Assembly: GCA_016212925.1 (NCBI GenBank) | Contig: JACRDF010000006.1 | Coordinates: 124,001 to 188,000, forward strand | Reading direction: 5' to 3' | Length of the DNA: 64,000 bases | Source of the DNA: Desulfomonile tiedjei | GTDB lineage: Bacteria; Desulfobacterota; Desulfomonilia; Desulfomonilales; Desulfomonilaceae | Part shown: positions 33,917 to 42,953 of the stretch, piece by piece | Layout: the number at the start of each line of letters is the position of its first letter | How positions within the stretch are numbered: the first letter of the stretch is position 1 | Notes under the pieces: generated by a model | What the model was told of the DNA's origin: nothing | Seen by the model: only the letters and a program-made list of their open reading frames with translations | Database searches by the model: none | Translations under genes and position numbers: made by a program

Positions 33917-34657
33917 TCAGGCCAACATTTTTTTCTTGAATTCTCGGACTACGAAATTAAGGTGCTCTCTCATGGCGGCTTCAGCGGCTTCGGCATCCTG
34001 GTCTTGAATGGCCTTGAAGACCTTGAGGTGATGCTTGAAGATCGTCTCTTGGGATTCCCGGGTAAGGAAGACCTGCTCCCGGTGCACCTTGACCGAATAG
34101 CTTATAAGCTCGTGGATGTTTTCAATGAGGTGGACAAAGATCGTGTTGTGAGTGGCCGCCGCTATCTCGGCGTGAAATTTGAAGTCGATTTCAGGTCTGA
34201 TCTGCCCTTTCTCGAGGTCCCTCTCCATTTCCTCCAAGAACCCGCGTATTAGTCGCAGTTCCTCATCAGTCCTGTTTTTTGCTGCCTGCCTGGCAGCCCA
34301 CGCTTCCATGAACGCCCTGACTTCGGTCAGTTCCAGAACCCGTTGTCGGTCGTCCCTCAGGACTATCTCCATGGGCTTGCTGATTTCCTGTTCAGTCAGG
34401 TTCTTGACAACAGACCCACCGCCGTGAACCGTCTCGACAATGCCAAGCAATTCGAGCTGTTGAATCGCTTCTCGAATCGAAGGCCGGCTTACTCCCATCT
34501 GTTCGGCAAGTTCCCTTTCCGAGGGAAGACGCTCCCCGACCCGGAGGACTCCGTCACTGATCGCTTTTTTCAATTGGCCCGCGACCTTCTCGGAGATGCG
34601 CTCCAGGCGGATTGGTCGGAAGACACCTTCGGAGGGGGTATCACGTTTTCCGTTCAT
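33917..34657 (-). CDS. GntR/FadR family regulator of 2-hydroxyacid utilisation (LldR/GlcC-like)
   Basis: 246 residues from ATG 34657. The winged HTH lies at about residues 20-80: GVLRVGERLPSERELAEQMGVSRPSIREAIQQLELLGIVETVHGGGSVV, the standard GntR signature. The all-helical FCD ligand domain follows, with metal-ligand positions (D in DFKFHAEIA, H in HNTIF, H near the end). Such regulators respond to lactate or glycolate. It is divergent from glcD and the shared gap holds a TGGTAATACCA palindrome over the promoter, a typical FadR-type half-site pair. It probably represses the following genes in the absence of the acid. Confidence 0.9.
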   Translation of the reverse strand: MNGKRDTPSEGVFRPIRLERISEKVAGQLKKAISDGVLRVGERLPSERELAEQMGVSRPSIREAIQQLELLGIVETVHGGGSVVKNLTEQEISKPMEIVLRDDRQRVLELTEVRAFMEAWAARQAAKNRTDEELRLIRGFLEEMERDLEKGQIRPEIDFKFHAEIAAATHNTIFVHLIENIHELISYSVKVHREQVFLTRESQETIFKHHLKVFKAIQDQDAEAAEAAMREHLNFVVREFKKKMLA

Positions 34658-34722
34658 ACCTTGATTTTTAGGCCATGTCAGCGGGTATGTCAAGTTGTTT
34701 TGCCACATGTCTTACAAATTAC

Positions 34723-34757
34723 TTGACAACTGATATAGAGGTTGTATGGTAATACCA
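34723..34757 (+). promoter_or_regulatory. glcD promoter with overlapping GntR operator
   Basis: TTGACA at 34723-34728, 16 bases, then TATGGT at 34745-34750. The perfect palindrome TGGTA-A-TACCA at 34747-34757 overlaps the -10 box, which is the expected position for a GntR/FadR repressor of the LldR kind. The glcD ATG is 27 bases after the palindrome. Confidence 0.75.
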
Positions 34758-34783
34758 CTAGTCCACCGAGAAGACCGGCCGCA

Positions 34784-36169
34784 ATGATTCCATTCGTCTC
34801 AAAGTTGGAAGACCTGCTCGGCAGGGAAAAAGTGCTCTCCTCCGAGACAGAACTGTTCTGTTACTCCTATGACGCGACCCCCCTCGTCTCCCACAAACCC
34901 GACGCGGTCGTGCGAGTCACGACAGAAGAAGATATCCAAGTGACCCTGGAATTTGCCGCGAAGGAAGGTCTTCCGGTCACCACACGGGGGAGCGGCACAG
35001 GGTTGAGTGGAGGATCTGTCCCTCTTAAGGGGGGGATACTGATAGCCACCACGGCCATGAACCGGATCGTCGAAATAGACGAAAACGACCTATGGGTTGC
35101 GGTAGAGCCCGGAGTAATTACAGCCAATCTCCACGCACTCGTCGAATCCAAAGGTCTTTTCTATCCCCCTGACCCGGGAAGTATGAATATCTCGACCATC
35201 GGCGGGAACGTGGCTGAGAACGCGGGTGGCTTGCGAGGTTTGAAATACGGAGTGACCGGCGACTACGTCCTTTCTCTGGACACCTACCTTATCGACGGCG
35301 ACAAGGTCCGGTACGGAACCAAGTGCGCCAAGGATGTGGCCGGATACAACCTGACCAAGTTTTTGGTCGGGACCGAGGGAACGATTGGGATTTTTTCCAA
35401 GATCGTCCTTGGCCTGATCCCTAAACCTCAAACCAAGAAGACTTTCCTCGCTCTATACGACAACATTCTTGACGCGGCCCGTACGGTTTCGGCCATCATA
35501 TCCCGCAAGGTTATTCCCGCCACTCTCGAACTGATGGATTCAGTCACCATTAACTGTGTGGAAGATCACGTGGGGATCGGCTTGCCTCGCGAGGTGGAAG
35601 CGCTTCTCTTGATTGAAACGGATGGCCATCCCGCGGTGGTTGCGGAGGAGGCGGCCGTAATCGAGGAAGCTTGCAAGGCCAACCACGTCCGTACGTTGCG
35701 CGTGGCCGCGGACGCAAAAGAAACCGAAGAGCTTTTTATGGCCCGGCGCAACGCTCTGACCTCACTTGCCAGGGTAAGGCCTACTACAATTCTTGAAGAC
35801 GTCACGGTTCCACGGCCCGCGATTCCGGACATGATGGCAACGATCAGACAGGCGGCCCAGGATTTCAGCGTAACGATCGGGACGTTCGGACACGCGGGAG
35901 ACGGCAATCTCCACCCTACCTGTCTCACCGACGAACGTGACAAGGAAGAAATCCGTCGAGTCGAACAGGCGTACTCTGTGATTTTCGACAAGGCGATCAG
36001 CCTCGGGGGTACGATCTCGGGGGAGCACGGTACAGGAATCAGCAAAGCGAAGTACTTGCCTAAGATGGTCGGGCCCAAGGCCATCGAGGTGATGAAAAGA
36101 ATCAAACATGCCTTCGACCCGGACGGGCGCCTGAACCCTGGAAAAATCTTCTTAGAGAAAACGGAATAG
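34784..36169 (+). CDS. glcD: FAD-linked 2-hydroxyacid oxidase subunit (GlcD/D-lactate dehydrogenase type)
   Basis: 461 residues from the ATG at 34784; the open frame to 34742 would start inside the promoter and is rejected. The FAD-binding 4 (PCMH) domain has VTTRGSGTGLSGGSVPLKGG, then PPDPGSMNISTIGGNVAENAGGLRGLKYG, and the C-terminal oxidase domain ends GTFGHAGDGNLHPT and SGEHGTG. It oxidises glycolate or D-lactate to the keto acid, feeding electrons to the Fe-S subunit coded four bases downstream. In anaerobes this usually ends in the menaquinone pool or electron-transfer flavoproteins. Substrate choice between lactate and glycolate cannot be told from sequence alone. Confidence 0.92.
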   Translation: MIPFVSKLEDLLGREKVLSSETELFCYSYDATPLVSHKPDAVVRVTTEEDIQVTLEFAAKEGLPVTTRGSGTGLSGGSVPLKGGILIATTAMNRIVEIDENDLWVAVEPGVITANLHALVESKGLFYPPDPGSMNISTIGGNVAENAGGLRGLKYGVTGDYVLSLDTYLIDGDKVRYGTKCAKDVAGYNLTKFLVGTEGTIGIFSKIVLGLIPKPQTKKTFLALYDNILDAARTVSAIISRKVIPATLELMDSVTINCVEDHVGIGLPREVEALLLIETDGHPAVVAEEAAVIEEACKANHVRTLRVAADAKETEELFMARRNALTSLARVRPTTILEDVTVPRPAIPDMMATIRQAAQDFSVTIGTFGHAGDGNLHPTCLTDERDKEEIRRVEQAYSVIFDKAISLGGTISGEHGTGISKAKYLPKMVGPKAIEVMKRIKHAFDPDGRLNPGKIFLEKTE

Positions 36170-36172
36170 CTA

Positions 36173-37489
36173 ATGGTAAGTCGCGGAGATCCGAAACAGA
36201 TCGCCGAAGCTATGGCCTCGCTGGACATTCATGATTACGGTGATGTGCTCCAGTGCATGCGTTGCGGAACATGCCTTCCTACATGTCCCACGTATAGGAC
36301 TGACGGGATAGAGACTCAGTCGCCCCGTGGCCGCGTGGCCATGATAAAGGGCGTGATTGACGGTCGCTTGCCGGCGTCCGACGAATTCGTGGAACACATG
36401 TACCATTGCCTCGACTGCCGAAACTGCCAGACGGTTTGTCCCGCGGGAGTCAAGGTAGGCGAACTGGTGCTGGAAGCAAGGCATCGGATCGAAGAGCATC
36501 GGCTACAACCCATTCTGAAGCGATTCATGCTTAACCACGCCATCCAGGACCAAAAGAGACTGTCCCGCTACATGGTCCCTCTCAAATTGTACCAGTCAAC
36601 GGGGCTCCAATCCGTGATCCGAAAATCCTCCGTTCTGAAATGGATTTCCGAGGACCTTGAGTTCATGGAAGCTCTTCTACCCCTCCTTCCTTCTCGTCCT
36701 CTCATCGAGACAATCCCCGAAGAGATCCCTGCGAGGAGCCAACCAAAGGGCCGAGTGGGGTTTTTCCTGGGATGTGCGATGAACCTTATTTTCTCGAGCA
36801 CTAGTCGCGACTCGATCCATTTGCTTACCCAAGCCGGCTACACGGTTGTAGTGCCCAAAGACCAACAGTGCTGCGGCACACCCAACATCGCGGAAGGAGA
36901 GCGCAAGGTGTATCGGGAAATGGCCGAGCACAACATCGCCCTGTTCGAGGACCGGGACGTGGAAGCGATCGTGACTGATTGCGCTGCTTGCGGCATGGAA
37001 CTCAAGGCATATCGGGAGACCGTGTCCCCGCTGCCCCGCGCCGCAAAAAGAGCCGAGGCCTTTTCGCTAAAGATCAAGGACATATCGGAGTTTCTCGTTT
37101 CCGCTTTCGGCCCTGAGACCAATTTCGGTCCGATCCCGGAGAAGGTGTGTTTTCACGATCCGTGTCATTTGCGCCACGGCCAGAAACTTGTTTCACCGCA
37201 GCGAGATCTCTTGCGGCGCATTCCCGGCCTTGTCTTGAGTGACGTTCCGGATGAAGGACAATGCTGCGGGTCTGCCGGAATATACAACGTCACTCATCGG
37301 GAACGCTCCATGAAGATACTGGAGGCAAAGATCGCGGCAATCGACAAGACCACGGCGGATCGCGTGGTCACATCCAATCCCGGCTGTTTCATGCAGCTTG
37401 AGTATGGCAGGAAGCGATGGAACAAGGCCTGGTCCTTGTCTCACATATCTCAGGTCCTTCGGCTCTCGTTGGAGAGTAGTGAAGCCTAA
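36173..37489 (+). CDS. glcF: Fe-S subunit of 2-hydroxyacid oxidase (GlcF-like)
   Basis: 438 residues, starting three bases after the glcD stop. Two 4Fe-4S motifs near the N-terminus: CMRCGTCLPTCP (about 28-39) and CLDCRNCQTVCP (about 82-93). Two CCG domains follow, with CCGTPNIAEGER and CAACG, then CHLRHGQ and CCGSAGIYN, which bind a further cluster as in heterodisulfide-reductase-type subunits. It accepts electrons from GlcD and passes them on. The pair forms the core of the enzyme; no GlcE is present, as in many lactate enzymes of sulfate reducers. Confidence 0.92.
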   Translation: MVSRGDPKQIAEAMASLDIHDYGDVLQCMRCGTCLPTCPTYRTDGIETQSPRGRVAMIKGVIDGRLPASDEFVEHMYHCLDCRNCQTVCPAGVKVGELVLEARHRIEEHRLQPILKRFMLNHAIQDQKRLSRYMVPLKLYQSTGLQSVIRKSSVLKWISEDLEFMEALLPLLPSRPLIETIPEEIPARSQPKGRVGFFLGCAMNLIFSSTSRDSIHLLTQAGYTVVVPKDQQCCGTPNIAEGERKVYREMAEHNIALFEDRDVEAIVTDCAACGMELKAYRETVSPLPRAAKRAEAFSLKIKDISEFLVSAFGPETNFGPIPEKVCFHDPCHLRHGQKLVSPQRDLLRRIPGLVLSDVPDEGQCCGSAGIYNVTHRERSMKILEAKIAAIDKTTADRVVTSNPGCFMQLEYGRKRWNKAWSLSHISQVLRLSLESSEA

Positions 37490-37687
37490 ACAGGGGTTCA
37501 GTCGGTTCGCGCTTCGGGACCGCTCACAATAATCGGTCGCAAGTTCATCATTTTCCGTTCCTTGTTTTGACAGAGACTCAGTACGATTTCGGGTTCCCGG
37601 TACGGGGGGAGGTGATTCCTCACAACAAGCTGGTTTTGCAAGCAAACTCGATTGAGCATCTCAACACATCCATTGGAGGAAAACGGC

Positions 37688-38860
37688 ATGAAAAGATTTG
37701 CATTGGCACTGGTTGTACTGTTGACAGCGTTGGCGTTTGGCGTAACGGCAACCAATTCGTTTGCCCAGGAAAAAAAACCGGAAAAAAAGATCGAGAAATT
37801 CGGCGAAGACCAGAGATTTAAAGAGTGGAAGGGCAAGAAATGGACCACATCCGACAAAAAATTCACGTGGCGAGCGAGCGACCCCTGGGGTGGCCTGCTC
37901 TTCCATGATTTCCTGGTCCATTTCGCGGACAGCGTGAGGGCTGCGAGCGGTGGGCGATTGGACATCAAGGTTTTCCAGACCGGCGCGATTGTCCCGGCCA
38001 TGGAAACGTTTGACGCTGTGTCAAAAGGCACCCTGGATTGCGGCCATGCCTGGTCAGGTTACTGGAAAGGGAAAAACGAGGCCTTCGTGGCCTTTGCTTC
38101 AGTTCCATTCGGCCTGGATGTAGAGGGCTTTAACATTTGGTACTACGAGCGTGGCGGAGCCAAGATGTTGAACGACCTGTACGCCCCTTACAATATGGTC
38201 TCCTTCTTCTGTGGCAATTCCGGTCAAGAACTCGGCATTCATTCGAACAAAAAGGCCATGAAGATGGAAGACTTCAAGGGGATGAAACTCAGGACGGTGG
38301 GCTGGTACCAGGACATCCTGAACCTGCTTGGCGCCAATGTCACCCCGCTTCCCGGGCCTGAAATCTACCTGGCTCTGGAAAGAGGCGTGATTGACGGCTG
38401 CGAATTCAGCAGTCCTGCAATCAACCTTCCGCAGGGGTTCCACGATATCACGAAATTCGTGATCGAGCCGGGTGTGCACCAGCCGAGTTGCCAGACCGAC
38501 ATCTTCATTAACAAGAAGAAATGGGATGAACTTCCGGACGATCTAAAAGCGATCGTTGAGATCTGTGCAAAAGAAACCCAACTCTGGTCCACACCCTGGA
38601 TCGAAAACCTGAACGTCGAGGCCATTGAGAAGATGGGCAAGAAGGTGGAATACGTTCAGATGGACGATGCCACCATCATCGAATTCGCCAAAACGAGCAA
38701 GAAGTACCTGGATGACCTGTCCGCCAAGAATGCTGATGTGAAAAAAGTCTTGGATTCGCAAGAGAAGTTCAAGAAGGACTTCGCTCAGTGGCGCAAAATG
38801 CGCGGCGGCGTTGCTCCCTGGCCTATTGATGATGTGATCAAGGGAAAGCTTTATCAATAG
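37688..38860 (+). CDS. dctP: TRAP transporter solute-binding protein (DctP, TakP-like)
   Basis: 390 residues. The ATG at 37688 has a strong GGAGGAAA site; an upstream Met at 37652 is not needed. A signal peptide of about 26 residues ends at SFAQ, then the mature protein shows the DctP fold: FQTGAIVPAMETFDAVSKGTLDCGHAW, LRTVGWYQDILNLLGANVTPLPGPEIYLALERGVIDGCEF. The layout and the Trp/Arg-rich parts are close to TakP and calcium-lactate-binding proteins that carry 2-oxo or 2-hydroxy acids. Given glcDF and lutABC around it, lactate or a similar acid is the likely ligand. Confidence 0.9.
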   Translation: MKRFALALVVLLTALAFGVTATNSFAQEKKPEKKIEKFGEDQRFKEWKGKKWTTSDKKFTWRASDPWGGLLFHDFLVHFADSVRAASGGRLDIKVFQTGAIVPAMETFDAVSKGTLDCGHAWSGYWKGKNEAFVAFASVPFGLDVEGFNIWYYERGGAKMLNDLYAPYNMVSFFCGNSGQELGIHSNKKAMKMEDFKGMKLRTVGWYQDILNLLGANVTPLPGPEIYLALERGVIDGCEFSSPAINLPQGFHDITKFVIEPGVHQPSCQTDIFINKKKWDELPDDLKAIVEICAKETQLWSTPWIENLNVEAIEKMGKKVEYVQMDDATIIEFAKTSKKYLDDLSAKNADVKKVLDSQEKFKKDFAQWRKMRGGVAPWPIDDVIKGKLYQ

Positions 38861-38890
38861 CAGGGCAAGCCTTTGGTAGTGGAATAGCGC

Positions 38891-38918
38891 GCCCCGGAGA
38901 GCCTGTCGGCCCCGGGGC
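38891..38918 (+). terminator. Stem-loop between dctP and dctQ
   Basis: GCCCCGG at 38891-38897 pairs with CCGGGGC at 38912-38918, loop of 14 bases, no U-run directly after. Such hairpins often protect the abundant DctP message and lower expression of the membrane subunits downstream. Confidence 0.5.
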
Positions 38919-38955
38919 TTGCACCGCAATAGTATTTTTAAGAGGGGAAACGGCG

Positions 38956-39456
38956 ATGAAAAAGTTCGTCCGCGCTGTGGACGCATTCAACGAGTTCTTC
39001 GGCAAATACGTGGCCTTGCTGATCGTACCTCTTGTCCTCGTTGTCACGTACGAGGTCATCCTCCGTAAGATATTTCATTCACCGACGGTTTGGGCTTTTG
39101 AGATGACGGTGTATCTGTACGGCGCACATTTCCTACTCGGCGCGGCATATACCTACCTCCACGATCGGCACGTTCGAGTCGACATTCTGTCTTCGAGGTT
39201 GCCCGTCAAGGCCCAGCTATGGCTGTCTATCCTGACATTCTTCGTCATCTTTGTGCCTTTTGTGGGCGGCCTGAGTTGGTCGACGTTGCTGTATGCCAGT
39301 CACTCCGTTGCCATGAACGAACATAGCTGGAGCGCATGGAAGCCGCCTCTGTACATTTACAAATGCGTAATGCCTCTGGGCTTTATCATGCTGTTCATGC
39401 AAGGCGTGGCCCACTTTATCCGCGACGTCTACAGGCTGAAAGGGGAAGAAATATGA
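38956..39456 (+). CDS. dctQ: TRAP transporter small membrane subunit (DctQ)
   Basis: 166 residues with four membrane segments, the normal DctQ size. The ATG at 38956 follows GAGGGG by seven bases. Segment 1 (YVALLIVPLVLVVTYEVI) and the loop VWAFEMTVYLYGAHFLLGAAYTYLHDRHVRVD match the family, with the conserved Trp-x2-E and HVRVD turn. It pairs with DctM to form the sodium-driven transporter. Its stop codon overlaps the start of dctM (ATGA). Confidence 0.9.
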   Translation: MKKFVRAVDAFNEFFGKYVALLIVPLVLVVTYEVILRKIFHSPTVWAFEMTVYLYGAHFLLGAAYTYLHDRHVRVDILSSRLPVKAQLWLSILTFFVIFVPFVGGLSWSTLLYASHSVAMNEHSWSAWKPPLYIYKCVMPLGFIMLFMQGVAHFIRDVYRLKGEEI

Positions 39457-40784
39457 GTCCCGAATTCGTAGCTCTTGCAATGTTCGGCGCCCTCTTTCTG
39501 GCCCTGTTTTCGGGTCATCCCCTGGCCTTTTCCTTGGGTGGGGTGGCCGTTTTCTTCGGCCTCATAGGCTGGGGCGGCTCACCGGATCAGGTTTTTTCGC
39601 TGTTCACAAACAAAACGTATGGCGTCATGGATGAATACGTCCTGGTCGCTGTTCCGTTGTTCATTTTTATGGCCCAGATGCTCGATGTCGCGGGGATTGC
39701 CGAGGCGCTGTTCAATACCATGCACGTGTTATGGGGGCCTGTGCGAGGAGGCCTCGCGATAGCCGTCCTCATGGTCTGCGTGGTGTTCGCGGCGTCCACT
39801 GGGGTGGTCGGAGCGACCGAAGTGGCCATCGGCCTCATCGCCGTGCCTAATCTGCTGAAACGTGGATACGACATACCCATGACAGCGGGAGCCATTTGCG
39901 CAGGGGGAACGCTAGGCATTCTCATCCCGCCTTCCATCATGCTCGTGATCTACGGCAGTTTGACCAACCTATCAGTTGGGAAGCTGTTTGCCGCGGCCTA
40001 TTTCCCGGGATTTCTCCTGGCAACTTTGTACATCGCCTACGTCGCTATCCGGTGCGGACTCAACCCCGAGATGGGGCCTCCTCTGCCGCCTGAAGAACGC
40101 ATGCACACCATCAGGCAGAAATCATGGATGGTCCTCACTACGCTTCTCCCTCCCGTGTTTCTCATTGCGATGGTGCTTGGGAGCCTCGTGATCGGCGTTG
40201 CCACCACCACGGAAGCCGCGGGGCTCGGCGCGGTGGGAGCCACGATTCTTGCCATAGCCTACCGGAAATTGACTTGGGCGGCGATCGTGGACGCGTCTGT
40301 GGCCACTTTGAAGATCACCTCCATGGTCATGATCCTTTTCGTGGGAGGAAACGCTTTCCAATCCGTGTTCATGGGGTTGGGCGGCGGTGACGCGGTTGCA
40401 GAGGTGCTCCTGGGTTTCCAGGCCAGTCCGTACGTGGTCCTATTCCTGATGATGGGCATTATTTTCTTCCTCGGATGCGTCATCGACTGGCTGGGCATCC
40501 TGCTCATCGTAACGCCTATCTTCGGACCTGTGGCTCAGGAATTGGGTTTTGATCCGTTGTGGTTCGGCACTCTGATCTGTGTTAATCTTCAGATGGCGTT
40601 CCTGACGCCTCCGTTCGGCTATTCTCTCTTCTACCTTCGAGGGATAGCGCCGCCGGAAATGACCATAGAGAAGATATACAAGGGCGTCGTCCCCTTTATA
40701 TGTTTGCAGTGGGTAGGGCTTCTTGCCTGCATCTTCTACCCCCCTCTCATCATGTGGCTGCCCAAGGTCGTATTCGGTGAATAA
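39453..40784 (+). CDS. dctM: TRAP transporter large membrane subunit (DctM)
   Basis: 443 residues; the ATG overlaps the dctQ stop by four bases, the usual translational coupling. About twelve membrane segments. Family motifs: LFSGHPLAFSLGGVAVFFGLIG near the N-terminus, MAQMLDVAGIAEAL, GAICAGGTLGILIPPSIMLVIYG, and the C-terminal LGCVIDWLGILLIVTPIFGPVAQELGFDPLWFG. The longer open frame from 39336 runs inside dctQ and is rejected. Works with DctP and DctQ in uptake of the acid. Confidence 0.93.
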   Translation: MSPEFVALAMFGALFLALFSGHPLAFSLGGVAVFFGLIGWGGSPDQVFSLFTNKTYGVMDEYVLVAVPLFIFMAQMLDVAGIAEALFNTMHVLWGPVRGGLAIAVLMVCVVFAASTGVVGATEVAIGLIAVPNLLKRGYDIPMTAGAICAGGTLGILIPPSIMLVIYGSLTNLSVGKLFAAAYFPGFLLATLYIAYVAIRCGLNPEMGPPLPPEERMHTIRQKSWMVLTTLLPPVFLIAMVLGSLVIGVATTTEAAGLGAVGATILAIAYRKLTWAAIVDASVATLKITSMVMILFVGGNAFQSVFMGLGGGDAVAEVLLGFQASPYVVLFLMMGIIFFLGCVIDWLGILLIVTPIFGPVAQELGFDPLWFGTLICVNLQMAFLTPPFGYSLFYLRGIAPPEMTIEKIYKGVVPFICLQWVGLLACIFYPPLIMWLPKVVFGE

Positions 40785-40830
40785 CATCTCCTGATACGTT
40801 GGATGACAGGGAGCAGAGCGAGGATATACA

Positions 40831-41661
40831 ATGAACATACTGACCGTATCGAGGCTCGTCGGCTCGTATGGAGACGAAGTCGCCGCGAAAGTGGCGGAAA
40901 AGATGAGCCTGGAATTTGTCGGCCGCAACGGTTTGCACGAGCTGGCCATGACCTGCGACCCGGAATACAGCGACGCGTGCGGACTGTATGAGACGGAACA
41001 CGGGCCGGGTTTCTTTGAACGGCTCTTCTTTGATAGACCCTCTTACAAGAGTCTTTTCGAGGCGTTGACCTTCGAGCAGGCCGGCCGCGGCAACGTGGTG
41101 ATCGTAGGTCGCGGGGCCCAAGTAGTGTTGCATGACCTGCCAGGGGTTTTCTGCGTCCATGTCGTGGCCCCGCGAGAGATCAGAATCGAGCGGGTCGAGC
41201 AAAGGCTCGCCTGTTCCAGAGAAGAGGCCGAGCACTACCTGGACAAGTACGACCGAGAGCGGGCCAATATTATCAAAGCTGTCTTTGGAAGAGACCCCGA
41301 TGATTGGTCTCTCTACGATTTGGTCCTCAACACGGCCCACTTCACGCCTGATTCTGCTACGGATGTGGTACTTCAGGCAATGAGCGGGATGAACAAAGTC
41401 TCCGATCAGGAAGCAGTCAGAGAGCAATTCAAGAGGCTCGGTGTGGCCAAAAGGATCGAGGCGCTCGTCCGCAAAAAGCTCACTTCCGCTGTGGCACACA
41501 ATGTTGAGATTGTTCCCGAGCCCGGTGGCGTCATGCGACTTACAGGCCGAATTCGAGAAAAAGCTGACAAAGCGAAGGTCGAAAAGATCGCAGCGGAATA
41601 CCCTGGTGTCATTAAAGTGGAAAACGAGCTGAAGGTGACTGAACTCAGCTTCGGAGTTTGA
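40831..41661 (+). CDS. Cytidylate-kinase-like protein with C-terminal BON-like domain
   Basis: 276 residues. The first part is a cytidylate-kinase-like (AAK6) fold: MNILTVSRLVGSYGDEVAAKVAEKM, NVVIVGRGAQVVLHD, CVHVVAPREIRIERV, and DKYDRERANIIKAVFG. The classic Walker A of Cmk is not fully conserved here (GSYGDE in place). The last 75 residues look like a BON domain (MRLTGRIREKADKAKVEKIAAEYPGVIKVENEL), normally membrane- or ligand-associated. These proteins occur beside TRAP and lactate genes in some delta-proteobacteria, as far as I recall. Role there unknown; a sensor or regulator is possible. Confidence 0.75.
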   Translation: MNILTVSRLVGSYGDEVAAKVAEKMSLEFVGRNGLHELAMTCDPEYSDACGLYETEHGPGFFERLFFDRPSYKSLFEALTFEQAGRGNVVIVGRGAQVVLHDLPGVFCVHVVAPREIRIERVEQRLACSREEAEHYLDKYDRERANIIKAVFGRDPDDWSLYDLVLNTAHFTPDSATDVVLQAMSGMNKVSDQEAVREQFKRLGVAKRIEALVRKKLTSAVAHNVEIVPEPGGVMRLTGRIREKADKAKVEKIAAEYPGVIKVENELKVTELSFGV

Positions 41662-41686
41662 ACTGGGAGAAATAGGCCGGAGGATC

Positions 41687-41995
41687 ATGTCGGAACCTGT
41701 TCAGATTATTCTCAGCTTCTTTTTTCTCGTCGGGATCTTTGTGCTGACGCGTTACATCATTGCCTCGAAGATGAAGCGAGCAACCGGTCTTATCATCCGG
41801 GACCTGGAGAAACAGGATGCTCGCGATCCGGTGACTGCGGTCGATTTACCGTACGCCAAGAGGGATGTTCTGCGAATTGGCATGAGAAACTACCATGCCA
41901 AAGCCGTCGAGGACATGGTGAGCGCAGGCGTGGTAGGCAAAACCGGGGGCGGCAAGTACTATCTGCGGGTGAGCAGTTCGAGCGAACAAAGCTAA
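41687..41995 (+). CDS. Small membrane-anchored protein
   Basis: 102 residues, ATG at 41687 with GGAGG eight bases upstream. One membrane segment at the N-terminus (VQIILSFFFLVGIFVLTRYIIASKM), then a basic-acidic soluble domain that ends in a winged-helix-like stretch (AKAVEDMVSAGVVGKTGGGKYYLRV). Lies 25 bases after the kinase-like gene and probably in the same operon. Not recognised as a named family. Confidence 0.65.
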   Translation: MSEPVQIILSFFFLVGIFVLTRYIIASKMKRATGLIIRDLEKQDARDPVTAVDLPYAKRDVLRIGMRNYHAKAVEDMVSAGVVGKTGGGKYYLRVSSSSEQS

Positions 41996-42224
41996 AGGCT
42001 CTGCAGATATGGAATCGCGGCGTGCCTTTCCCATAGAATCGATTCTGGGCATATAAGGCTATTGTTGGTCCCTCGGCGTGCCCAGATCATACAGTACACT
42101 TCCCCAATAGGTTGCAGACACGCGAAGTGTTGTTGTTATGGGGCTGGTTCTCCTCCTACCTCCTTGCTGCCGGCCCCAATATCTGTTAATTGAGCGCAGA
42201 CTATCATCAATGGTGAGGTGTCTC

Positions 42225-42953
42225 GTGCGGATTCAACTGTTTGGCACATGCCTGATAGACACGATGTTTCCGGAAACAGGAGAGGCCACGGTCCGCCTAC
42301 TCCGGCACTTCGGAGTCGAAATAGGCTACCCCGACGGACAGACTTGCTGCGGCAAACCCGCGGATAGCGGCGGGTATAGCCGTGAGTCCAAAAAAGCCGC
42401 GGAGCACTTCATTTCCGTTTTCGACCGAACTGAAGGCCCTATCATTATTCCATCCGGCTCCTGCGCTTCCATGGTGAAAAACCATTATCCGGAACTGTTC
42501 AAAGACGACGAACGAATGCGGCAAAAGGCCGAAGCCATAGCCGGCCGCACTCATGAATTGAGTCAATTCCTCGTCCATGTTCTCAAGGTCCATGAAGCAG
42601 GCCTGTCCGGAACAGGCAGGATCACATACCACGCATCCTGTCAGCTCACGCGGGAGCTTGGAGTCCTAGAAGAGCCGATGCTACTCTTGCAGTCCCTCAA
42701 CGGCGCGGAGTTTGTTGATCTCCCACACTCGGATCGTTGTTGCGGTTTTGGAGGGATTTTCATGGCTAAGCTACCCGAGGTATCAATGGCCCTGGCCGAC
42801 GAAAAGGTGGACACAATACTTAGCACTGGAGCCGACACAGTGACCGGCTGCGACCACGGTTGTCTCATGAACATCGCCGATGCCGTCAAGCGCCGTGGCA
42901 GTGCGGTTCGTGTCAAACATATTGCCGCGGTGCTTGCGGAGGGTTTGAAATGA
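42225..42953 (+). CDS. lutA: Lactate utilisation protein A (CCG domain Fe-S protein)
   Basis: 242 residues from a GTG at 42225, with GAGG six bases upstream; an ATG at 42210 is an alternative. Two CCG domains: IQLFGTCLIDTMFP...TCCGKPADSGGY and RITYHASCQLTRELG...DRCCGFGGIFMAKLPEVS, ending TVTGCDHGCLMNIADAVKRRG. This is the LutA/YkgE layout. With LutB and LutC it forms an L-lactate dehydrogenase that works without cytochrome. LutB starts with a four-base overlap, so translation is coupled. Confidence 0.92.
   Translation: MRIQLFGTCLIDTMFPETGEATVRLLRHFGVEIGYPDGQTCCGKPADSGGYSRESKKAAEHFISVFDRTEGPIIIPSGSCASMVKNHYPELFKDDERMRQKAEAIAGRTHELSQFLVHVLKVHEAGLSGTGRITYHASCQLTRELGVLEEPMLLLQSLNGAEFVDLPHSDRCCGFGGIFMAKLPEVSMALADEKVDTILSTGADTVTGCDHGCLMNIADAVKRRGSAVRVKHIAAVLAEGLK

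Noticed and set aside
40750-41688. 312-codon reverse frame
   Set aside because: Antisense shadow of the kinase-BON gene.
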